NCBI GenBank assembly: GCA_019090845.1
Contig: JAHRVD010000225.1
Span: 1-5,472 of the forward strand
Origin: Marinosulfonomonas sp.
GTDB lineage: Bacteria > Pseudomonadota > Alphaproteobacteria > Rhodobacterales > Rhodobacteraceae
DNA length: 5,472 bases
Direction: 5' to 3'
Shown: positions 1-5,472 of the stretch, in pieces
Numbering within the stretch: position 1 is the first letter of the stretch
Layout of the letters: each line of letters starts with the position of its first letter
The notes under the pieces: generated by a model
Databases searched by the model: none
The model's input: the letters and a program-made list of their open reading frames with translations, nothing else
Told to the model about the DNA's origin: nothing
Translations under genes and position numbers: made by a program

Positions 1-131
1 GCATCCGCGAACGCCAAAGCGTCCGTGGTGATACCTTTTTGCGCAAGCACCGGCGTTAGCGCACGGGCGACTGAACTGCGCCAGTCAACCAACGTGCCAA
101 AAACATCGAATATGAACGCCTTGGGGGCCAC
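1..131 (-). CDS. Haloacid dehalogenase (type II-like) family hydrolase, 5' part only
   Basis: The first 43 codons of a gene that runs off the left edge. The reading frame begins at a GTG at 131-129 and contains FIFDVFGTLVDWR at residues 6-18. This is HAD motif I (DxxGT), with Asp9 as the expected nucleophile. The FDVFGTLVDWR form is typical of type II 2-haloacid dehalogenase-like proteins, which are known to hydrolyse C-halogen bonds through an aspartyl ester; many members annotated this way have other or unknown substrates. The in-frame stop at 149-147 limits how far upstream the start could lie, and no ATG lies between, so GTG is chosen. No clear Shine-Dalgarno is visible. The GTG lies 4 bases after the sat/cysC stop, so translational coupling is likely. 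The family is well supported, the exact substrate is not. The cap domain and motifs II-IV are outside the window. Confidence 0.85.
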   Translation of the reverse strand, partial: MAPKAFIFDVFGTLVDWRSSVARALTPVLAQKGITTDALAFAD

Positions 132-135
132 CGGA

Positions 136-1842
136 TCAGGCCGTGATCAGGCCCATGCTTTCAAGTTCCAGGATCACTTGATGAGCACAATTGTCCACAT
201 CGACGTTTTCCGTCTCGACCCGAAGTTCGGGGTCTTGTGGAACGTCGTAAGGATCGGAAATACCGGTGAATTCCTTGATTTTCCCTTCACGTGCCAGCTT
301 ATAAAGACCTTTGCGATCGCGCCGTTCGCATTCTTCGATCGAGGTGCCTACATGGACCTCGATAAAGGCACCAAATTCGGCCACATCTTCGCGCACGGCG
401 CGCCGGGTCGTAGCATAGGGCGCGATTGGTGCGCAGATCGCAATGCCGCCGTTCTTGGTGATCTCGGATGCGACATAGCCGATACGGCGAATGTTCAGGT
501 CACGGTGTTCCTTTGAAAACCCAAGTTCCGAGGACAGGTTTTTACGAACGATATCGCCATCCAGCAATGTCACCGGACGACCACCCATTTCCATCAGTTT
601 AACCATCAACGCATTGGCGATGGTGGATTTTCCAGACCCGGAAAAGCCGGTGAAAAAGACGGTGAACCCCTGCTGGCTGCGGGGCGGACGGGTGCGGCGC
701 AATTCTTTGACAACCTCGGGGAATGAAAACCAATCGGGGATTTCAAGGCCCTCTGCCAGACGGCGGCGCAACTCGGTGCCAGAAATATTCAGAACCGTGA
801 CGTCGCCCTTTATCTCATCCGCAGGCTCGTATTGCGCGCGTTCCTGCACATAGACCATATGTTTGAAATCAACCATTTCGACGCCGATTTCGTCCTGATG
901 TTTGCGAAACAGGTCCTGCGCGTCATAGGGGCCGTAAAAATCGTCGCCAGCCGAATTCTTACCCGGACCGGCGTGATCCCGACCCACGATGAAATGGGTG
1001 CAGCCATGGTTGGCGCGGATCAGCCCGTGCCAGACGGCTTCGCGCGGTCCGGCCATGCGCATGGCAAGGTTCAGCAGGCTCATGGTGGTTGTCGAAGCAG
1101 GGTATTTGTCCTGCACGGCCTCATAACAGCGCACGCGGGTGAAATGATCGACATCGCCCGGTTTGGTCATACCAACAACCGGGTGGATGAGCAGATTGGC
1201 CTGCGCCTCTTTCGCGGCGCGAAAGGTCAGTTCCTGATGTGCGCGGTGCAGAGGGTTGCGGGTTTGAAATGCCACGATCCGGCGCCAGCCGACTTTGCGG
1301 AAAAAGGCGCGCAATTCGTTAGGCGTGTCGCGTCGGGCGCGAAAATCGTAATGCACGGGTTGCTGAATTCCGGTGACAGGGCCACCAAGATAGACGTTGC
1401 CAGCCGAGTTGTGCAGATAATTAACCGCAGGATGTGCGTCGTCGTCAGCGCCAAAGACCTTTTCGGCCTCATGGGCTTTGTTGGGCACCCATTTGTCGGT
1501 GATCGTCATCGTCGCCAGAATGACACCTTCCTGATCGCGCAGGGCGATGTCTTGGCCCGGTTCAATTTCGCCGGCGAATTTTTCGGAAATATCAAGGTTG
1601 ATCGGCATCGGCCACAGGGTGCCGTCTGCAAGGCGCATGTCGTCCACGACACTGTTGTAGTCAGCTTCGGACAAAAAACCCTTGAGCGGGTTGAAACCGC
1701 CATTCATCAGCAGTTCCAGATCGCAGATCTGTCGCGGGGTTAAATCCCAGCTAGGCAGGTCAGCGGCCTCGCTTTTCAGTTTTTGCGCGGACTCGTAGGA
1801 AACATATAGTTCTGGGATCGGAGTAAGATTGGACGATTGCAT
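136..1842 (-). CDS. sat/cysC: Bifunctional sulfate adenylyltransferase / adenylylsulfate kinase (SAT-APSK fusion)
   Basis: A 568-residue cytoplasmic enzyme carrying out both steps of sulfate activation: ATP + sulfate to APS + PPi, then APS + ATP to PAPS. Residues 1 to about 165 form the N-terminal PUA-like part of ATP sulfurylase. The catalytic part follows to about 385, with QTRNPLHRAH at 193-202 (the QxRN and HxxH nucleotide-binding motifs) and GRDHAG at 287-292. From about 391 comes APS kinase, with an intact P-loop GFSGSGKST at 399-407, LLDGD at 426-430, the N-rich RDLNIRRIGY stretch at 447-456, and KGLYKLAREG at 511-520. The order SAT then kinase matches the bacterial and fungal fusions and is the reverse of animal PAPS synthases. 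Unlike the fungal kinase-like domain, which has lost its P-loop and is allosteric, this one looks active. The ATG at 1842 is preceded by a modest AAAGG about 10 bases upstream. The gene is probably co-transcribed with the dehalogenase-like gene that follows. Confidence 0.97.
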   Translation of the reverse strand: MQSSNLTPIPELYVSYESAQKLKSEAADLPSWDLTPRQICDLELLMNGGFNPLKGFLSEADYNSVVDDMRLADGTLWPMPINLDISEKFAGEIEPGQDIALRDQEGVILATMTITDKWVPNKAHEAEKVFGADDDAHPAVNYLHNSAGNVYLGGPVTGIQQPVHYDFRARRDTPNELRAFFRKVGWRRIVAFQTRNPLHRAHQELTFRAAKEAQANLLIHPVVGMTKPGDVDHFTRVRCYEAVQDKYPASTTTMSLLNLAMRMAGPREAVWHGLIRANHGCTHFIVGRDHAGPGKNSAGDDFYGPYDAQDLFRKHQDEIGVEMVDFKHMVYVQERAQYEPADEIKGDVTVLNISGTELRRRLAEGLEIPDWFSFPEVVKELRRTRPPRSQQGFTVFFTGFSGSGKSTIANALMVKLMEMGGRPVTLLDGDIVRKNLSSELGFSKEHRDLNIRRIGYVASEITKNGGIAICAPIAPYATTRRAVREDVAEFGAFIEVHVGTSIEECERRDRKGLYKLAREGKIKEFTGISDPYDVPQDPELRVETENVDVDNCAHQVILELESMGLITA

Positions 1843-2155
1843 AGGGTACTGGCCTTTGTGTGATCGGCGAATTTGAGAATAATACAGTGTTGCGCGGGCT
1901 TTATCCCGCGAATACAGGGGATTTCAAGCTTAGAGGGGGTTTTGGCGGCAAAAGAGGTCAGCTAGAGGGACAAATGCAGACTTTCAAGAAGATTGGACCA
2001 AGTTGGCCGGGAAAAAGGCGAATGCTGTTTTTCTGGCGGTGCTCAGGACTCGCCACAAGATTGGAATCAACTTAGATCGCGGGGCTGCGACCATCCGATT
2101 GTCCCCACCACAGCGCCGCCAAATACGATCTGTTAAAACCAGCCGGGCCGTCGCG
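1843..2155. other. Intergenic region between trxB and sat/cysC
   Basis: A 313-base gap between the trxB stop and the sat/cysC start, both on the minus strand. It is expected to hold the end of the trxB transcript and the sat/cysC promoter. Nearest sat/cysC lies a palindrome with a candidate -10 box (separate entry). A 36-codon minus-strand ORF at 1984-2094 has a GGGGA ribosome-binding-like stretch at 2102-2106, but nothing else supports it. The 9-mer AAGATTGGA occurs twice on the plus strand (1989-1997 and 2057-2065). I see no clear T-tailed terminator after trxB and no recognisable RNA gene. Confidence 0.6.
1879..1910 (-). promoter_or_regulatory. Candidate sat/cysC promoter and operator palindrome
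   Basis: On the plus strand CGCGGG (1893-1898) and CCCGCG (1905-1910) form a perfect 6-bp inverted repeat around six bases. Two copies of AATACAG (1881-1887 and 1911-1917) lie 30 bases apart, one on each side of it. Read on the minus strand, TATTAT at 1884-1879 matches five of six positions of a -10 box and lies 37 bases before the sat/cysC ATG. The palindrome covers the place where the -35 box would be, and no good -35 hexamer is present. That arrangement suits a promoter that depends on or is controlled by a DNA-binding protein. The regulator is not identifiable from sequence. The palindrome could instead be a hairpin in the mRNA leader if transcription starts further upstream. Confidence 0.35.
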
Positions 2156-3283
<1,128 letters not shown>

Positions 3284-3300
3284 TTAACTTGTGAAAATTC

Positions 3301-3305
3301 GGAGG
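3301..3305 (+). promoter_or_regulatory. Ribosome binding site of the Lrp/AsnC gene
   Basis: GGAGG sits 7 bases before the ATG at 3313. It is a near-ideal Shine-Dalgarno sequence and fixes that start. Confidence 0.9.
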
Positions 3306-3312
3306 CGCCACA

Positions 3313-3813
3313 ATGCAGATTAACAAACTTGACCCAATTGACCGAAAAATCTTGGCAGAGCTACAGACCGACGGTCGCATGACCAATGTCGAACTTGCCA
3401 GACGTGTTGGGATTTCCGCGCCACCGTGTTTGCGCCGGGTCCGCACATTGGAAGAAGCAGGCTATATCCGCGGCTATCACGCCGAGGTGGACAGCCGCGC
3501 CCTTGGTTTTGAAGTTCAGGTTTTCGCACTGGTGGGCCTACAAAGTCAGGCCGAAACTGATCTGGGCGCATTCGAAGAACGCTGCCGAAACTGGCCGTTT
3601 GTGCGCGAGTGCCACATGCTGAACGGAGAAGTCGATTTTGTACTGAAATGCGTTGCCCCGGATTTATCCAGCTTCCAGACTTTCCTGACCGAACAGCTAA
3701 CAGCGGCAGACAATGTTGCGAGTGTAAAAACCTCGCTTGTCATCCGCTGCGCAAAAGACGAGCCGGGTGTTCCATTTGATGTGTTGGAAAACCGCCTGCG
3801 GGCACAAATGTGA
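3313..3813 (+). CDS. Lrp/AsnC family transcriptional regulator
   Basis: A 166-residue protein of normal length for the Lrp/AsnC (feast/famine) family, DNA-binding proteins that respond to amino acids or other small effectors. The N-terminal winged helix-turn-helix spans about 6-55: LDPIDRKILAELQTDGR at 6-22, then the recognition part around RVGISAPPCLRRVRTLEEAGYI at 31-52. The C-terminal RAM effector/oligomerisation domain spans about 66-145, with strands such as VQVFALVGL (68-76) and GEVDFVL (105-111), where a G-x-x-D-x-x-L pattern is typical. The ATG at 3313 has a strong GGAGG. It is divergent from trxB and convergent with the Hint gene. By family habit it may autoregulate and could act on trxB. 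It is not obviously the global Lrp, so no gene name is assigned. The last six codons and the stop lie inside a terminator hairpin. Confidence 0.95.
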   Translation: MQINKLDPIDRKILAELQTDGRMTNVELARRVGISAPPCLRRVRTLEEAGYIRGYHAEVDSRALGFEVQVFALVGLQSQAETDLGAFEERCRNWPFVRECHMLNGEVDFVLKCVAPDLSSFQTFLTEQLTAADNVASVKTSLVIRCAKDEPGVPFDVLENRLRAQM

Positions 3814-3822
3814 CGCAGGCGG
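3792..3822. terminator. Bidirectional intrinsic terminator between the Lrp/AsnC and Hint genes
   Basis: CCGCCTGCG (3792-3800) and CGCAGGCGG (3814-3822) are a perfect 9-bp inverted repeat. The loop of 13 bases can add an inner CAC/GTG pairing. On the plus strand the stem is followed by AGCTTTGGTTT. On the minus strand it is followed directly by TTTTCC, 10 bases past the Hint stop codon. It can therefore end both convergent transcripts. The left arm encodes the C-terminal residues of the Lrp/AsnC protein and the stop codon is in the loop. The T-tracts are short, so efficiency is uncertain. Confidence 0.7.
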
Positions 3823-3832
3823 AGCTTTGGTT

Positions 3833-4573
3833 TCAGCGCTTGTGATTAAGCGGGCCGAAATCGGCCTCGCTGGTCACATGCGGGAAAAGCGCCAGATAGT
3901 GGGCAAACATTTCGTGTGACAGATGCATATGCGTGTTTCCGCCGGGGTGGAATGTTTCGGCGAGAACGCCGTTTGCTCTTATCAGACGATGGCTGTCCAG
4001 ACAGATGTGAAACACCCGAACCGGCGAAAATGGCCGAATGCGGATTACTGAATTGCCGTCGGCCAATTCTTCTATCGGGATCAGGCAGGAAGAGGAGTCG
4101 GTAGCCATTATGCCGGGCAGCAGCCGGGCCGATGGCCCTAGCATCAGGTCAGGCGCACTGCGGTCCAGCCCGTATCCGCCTTCAGTCAATCTGAACAGAG
4201 ACGCTTCTTCCACGCCCAAGTTCACGTTATGTGGAAAGATCGTCATGGAGCCGATCCATTTCAATGGTTGTGTTCCACCGTCAGCGGTTGCGATTTGCAT
4301 GCCGGGGGACAAGTCTTCAATTGCCACATAACCGTCTGCAGTCTGGATCAGCGTGCCCTGTGCAAAAGCGCAGAACGCGTCTTCAAATAGTGGCATTGCT
4401 GGCGCAATGGCAGATTTCTGATGAATTTCACCATCACCCGACATCCATTCGATATCGACGCGACGGGTCATTATTTTTGCCGATTCCGACCGCACTTTTT
4501 GCTCGGTCGGTTGATTCACTGTCCAAGCGCGCGGTTTCGGCATTGCGGCGTTGGAACGTACTATATAACTCAT
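3833..4573 (-). CDS. Hint-domain (Hint_2-like) protein
   Basis: A 246-residue protein that I recognise as one of the Hint (hedgehog/intein fold) proteins frequent in Rhodobacterales, function unknown. Residues 1-65 are unassigned, with no signal peptide or membrane segment. The Hint part begins at FAQGTLIQTADGYVAIEDL (70-88) and continues with PGMQIATADGG and LKWIGSM, then DLMLGPSARLL (142-152), LIPIEELADG (164-173), FHICLDSHRLIRANGVLAETF (188-208, with His195), and a conserved-looking tail LALFPH (227-232) and DFGPL (238-242). The usual nucleophilic Cys directly before the F-x-x-GT element is Ala69 (Cys68 is one place earlier), and the block-B His position is Ala149, so autocatalytic splicing or cleavage is doubtful. 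A GTG at 4654 would add 27 residues, but the ATG at 4573 has a far better ribosome binding site. A promoter of its own is expected, since a terminator lies upstream. Confidence 0.88.
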   Translation of the reverse strand: MSYIVRSNAAMPKPRAWTVNQPTEQKVRSESAKIMTRRVDIEWMSGDGEIHQKSAIAPAMPLFEDAFCAFAQGTLIQTADGYVAIEDLSPGMQIATADGGTQPLKWIGSMTIFPHNVNLGVEEASLFRLTEGGYGLDRSAPDLMLGPSARLLPGIMATDSSSCLIPIEELADGNSVIRIRPFSPVRVFHICLDSHRLIRANGVLAETFHPGGNTHMHLSHEMFAHYLALFPHVTSEADFGPLNHKR

Positions 4574-4581
4574 GCGATCAG

Positions 4582-4586
4582 TCCTT
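4582..4586 (-). promoter_or_regulatory. Ribosome binding site of the Hint gene
   Basis: On the minus strand AAGGA lies 8 bases before the ATG at 4573. It decides the start in favour of that ATG over an in-frame GTG at 4654. Confidence 0.8.
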
Positions 4587-4645
4587 ACGTCCTGGTCACA
4601 TCTGCACCACGCCCCCACCCACTTGCAGAGGGACTGGATGTGTTC

Positions 4646-4674
4646 ACTAACCACTTAACGATGCATTAAGTCAA
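4646..4674 (-). promoter_or_regulatory. Candidate promoter of the Hint gene with overlapping inverted repeat
   Basis: On the minus strand TTGACT (4674-4669) matches five of six -35 positions. It is followed after 17 bases by GTTAGT (4651-4646), a weak -10 with three matches. The inverted repeat ACTTAA-N7-TTAAGT (4653-4671) begins inside the -35 and fills the spacer, as an operator might. The start would leave a leader of roughly 70 bases. The terminator at 4788-4818 lies upstream, so a promoter somewhere in 4574-4787 is expected. The -10 is poor, so this placement is tentative. Confidence 0.35.
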
Positions 4675-4787
4675 ATGATTACGTTGTTTGTGAAATAACC
4701 GCAGCTAATCCTATGTCTGGCCGGGCCTTTGTTTCTAAATACAAATATTATCCGCCAGATTGCCGTCGCATTGGTGCCACAAAAGTT

Positions 4788-4818
4788 AAAAAAAGGGCCG
4801 CTTTTCCAAGCGACCCTT
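4788..4818 (-). terminator. Strong intrinsic terminator of the small ORF
   Basis: Read on the minus strand: AAGGGTCGCTT, loop GGAA (a GNRA-type tetraloop), AAGCGGCCCTT, running into seven T residues (4794-4788). The 11-bp stem contains one G-U wobble on this strand; on the plus strand the same position is a C-A mismatch and no T-tract follows. The structure is therefore built for minus-strand transcription. It begins 19 bases after the stop of the 55-codon ORF. Confidence 0.92.
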
Positions 4819-4837
4819 AATGATATTCAATCGTTAA

Positions 4838-5005
4838 TCAGAGGGATTCGGGGACTTTTGCCTTCGTTAATGGCTCTTCAGATTCGTACTGCTCACAGCG
4901 CTGTTTACTGGTTTTTGGAGACACGCCGCGGGCCCAAGGCATCTTTGTGTCTGATTTTCGGGCCTCGGTCAGAACCGAGCTCATCCAGCGGCTTTTACGT
5001 GTCAT
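4838..5005 (-). CDS. Small basic protein of 55 residues, function unknown
   Basis: An ORF from ATG 5005-5003 to TGA 4840-4838. Three things support it as a real gene: AGGAG 9 bases before the ATG, a strong terminator just after the stop, and its fit in a gap of otherwise unexplained sequence with all flanking genes on the same strand. It starts MTRKSRWMSSVLTEARKS and contains KMPWARG at 21-27. By my count it has 12 Lys/Arg against 7 Asp/Glu, with the acidic residues mostly in the second half. There is no signal peptide, membrane segment or paired cysteine (a single Cys at 37). I recall short Rhodobacterales hypothetical proteins with a KSRW start and an MPWARG motif, but this is memory and not a search. 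No function is assigned. Confidence 0.75.
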   Translation of the reverse strand: MTRKSRWMSSVLTEARKSDTKMPWARGVSPKTSKQRCEQYESEEPLTKAKVPESL

Positions 5006-5014
5006 CCGGTTATT

Positions 5015-5019
5015 CTCCT
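5015..5019 (-). promoter_or_regulatory. Ribosome binding site of the 55-residue ORF
   Basis: On the minus strand AGGAG (within CAGGAGAATA) lies 9 bases before the ATG at 5005. It is a strong site and the main sign that this short ORF is translated. Confidence 0.8.
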
Positions 5020-5255
5020 GTCGCTCGGCGGTTGATCCGCTCTGCTTGCTGCCTGTGACCTATTTATGCGCGCGTATTGGGGCGTCAGTTTGGCGGTCGG
5101 AAATGATTTCTCTTTCGCCACCGGATTAATCACCTTGGTGTGGACCGGTTTGGAAAACAGCAGTAATTGTTGGTGTTTTGCGGCAAAATTACGTCATTTG
5201 TTTAGGGGGTTATTCCAGAACATGTCGGAAATGAGGCGAGATATGGTCACAATCC

Positions 5256-5290
5256 CGCCTGATTGTATACGTTTTCGAAACGATCAGGCG
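5256..5290 (-). repeat. Inverted repeat structure after pgeF
   Basis: CGCCTGAT (5256-5263) and ATCAGGCG (5283-5290) are perfect 8-bp arms. Inside them CGTTT (5270-5274) and AAACG (5278-5282) make a second hairpin stacked on one arm, leaving a 6-base bulge. It lies 23 bases after the pgeF stop. No T-tract follows on either strand, so it is not a standard intrinsic terminator. It may be an mRNA 3' end stabiliser or a protein site. A further copy of ATCAGGCG is at 5333-5340, inside pgeF. Confidence 0.55.
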
Positions 5291-5313
5291 AAAATTAGGG
5301 AATCAACAATCGG

Positions 5314-5472
5314 TCAGAGGCAAATAGCGGAAATCAGGCGGCCGTAGTCAGCCTGGTCCTGATGGGTGCTTCTGCGGTACGAATAAAACCGCGACGGGTC
5401 AGCATAAGTGCAATGGCGGGTCCATTCAGCGCACCCCACCCCTGCATCACGAAGCCGGTTTAGGCCGTAACC
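5314..5472 (-). CDS. pgeF: Peptidoglycan editing factor PgeF (YfiH / laccase-domain family), 3' part only
   Basis: The last 52 codons and a TGA stop (5316-5314) of a gene entering from the right edge. The fragment ends with CTYADPSRFYSYRRSTH, then DYGRLISAICL at the very C-terminus. The FYSYRR element (fragment residues 29-34) followed by a Gly-Arg and a short hydrophobic end is the characteristic C-terminus of the YfiH/PgeF family. These are cytoplasmic copper/zinc-binding proteins, annotated as polyphenol oxidase or purine nucleoside phosphorylase in different members. E. coli PgeF is known to keep L-Ser from replacing L-Ala in the peptidoglycan stem peptide. The metal-ligand His and Cys residues of the family are mostly upstream and cannot be checked here. 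The family call rests on a short fragment but a distinctive one. Confidence 0.85.
   Translation of the reverse strand, partial: GYGLNRLRDAGVGCAEWTRHCTYADPSRFYSYRRSTHQDQADYGRLISAICL

Larger units (their letters stand above)
5006..5313. other. Intergenic region between pgeF and the small ORF
   Basis: A 308-base gap between the pgeF stop and the small ORF start, both on the minus strand. Besides the ribosome binding site it holds a 13-bp inverted repeat TTTTGC-G-GCAAAA (5176-5188) and a larger structure at 5256-5290 (separate entry). A promoter for the small ORF is possible: minus-strand CTGACG, 16 bases, then TAAATA in the 5100-5060 area, but both boxes are weak. No terminator with a T-tract is visible after pgeF, so read-through into the small ORF is possible. 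I find no convincing RNA gene. Confidence 0.5.

Noticed and set aside
832..1743. A 303-codon open frame on the plus strand opposite sat/cysC
   Set aside because: It lies wholly antisense to a clearly recognisable enzyme with all its motifs, has no recognisable domain and no good ribosome binding site, and is a typical mirror frame of a GC-rich gene.
1843..1920. A SAM or other sulfur-related riboswitch before sat/cysC
   Set aside because: Only one short hairpin is present, and I could not find the conserved core or pseudoknot sequences of SAM-type riboswitches.
4574..4654. Longer Hint protein from an in-frame GTG at 4654
   Set aside because: The extension overlaps the likely promoter region, has no good ribosome binding site, and the ATG at 4573 has AAGGA at ideal spacing.
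5066..5347. Plus-strand frame of 93 codons, or a 41-codon version from the ATG at 5222
   Set aside because: It overlaps the end of pgeF in antisense, lacks a convincing ribosome binding site, and its 3' part falls on the inverted repeats.

Overview
The window looks like a chromosomal segment of an alphaproteobacterium of the Rhodobacterales (roseobacter-type). The grounds are a sulfate adenylyltransferase fused to APS kinase, a Hint-domain protein of the kind common in that group, an Lrp/AsnC gene divergent from trxB, and moderate GC. This is inferred from protein character and not from a database search. I see no mobile element, tRNA, rRNA or CRISPR array.

Layout from left to right. Positions 1-131 (minus) hold the 5' part of a haloacid dehalogenase-like gene. 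Only 4 bases separate it from the end of the fused sat/cysC gene at 136-1842 (minus), so the two are probably one transcription unit. A 313-base gap (1843-2155) carries a GC-rich palindrome and a candidate -10 box for sat/cysC. trxB, thioredoxin reductase, occupies 2156-3127 (minus). A 185-base divergent spacer with several repeats separates it from an Lrp/AsnC regulator at 3313-3813 (plus). That regulator converges on a Hint-domain gene at 3833-4573 (minus), and the two share a hairpin that can work as a terminator in both directions. An unannotated 55-residue ORF at 4838-5005 (minus) has a good ribosome binding site and is followed by a strong intrinsic terminator at 4788-4818. The right edge (5314-5472, minus) holds the last 52 codons of a PgeF (YfiH/laccase-domain) gene, with inverted repeats just after it.

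Functionally, sat/cysC makes PAPS from sulfate and ATP. In organisms with a PAPS reductase, that step draws electrons from thioredoxin, which TrxB recharges, so sulfate activation and thioredoxin reduction lie side by side. The Lrp/AsnC protein is a plausible local regulator of itself and trxB, but no target is proven.

Most of the window is ordinary core genome. The items most worth a second look are the small ORF with its own terminator, the Hint protein that appears to lack canonical catalytic residues, and the repeat structures in the sat/cysC leader, the trxB/lrp spacer and the pgeF 3' region.
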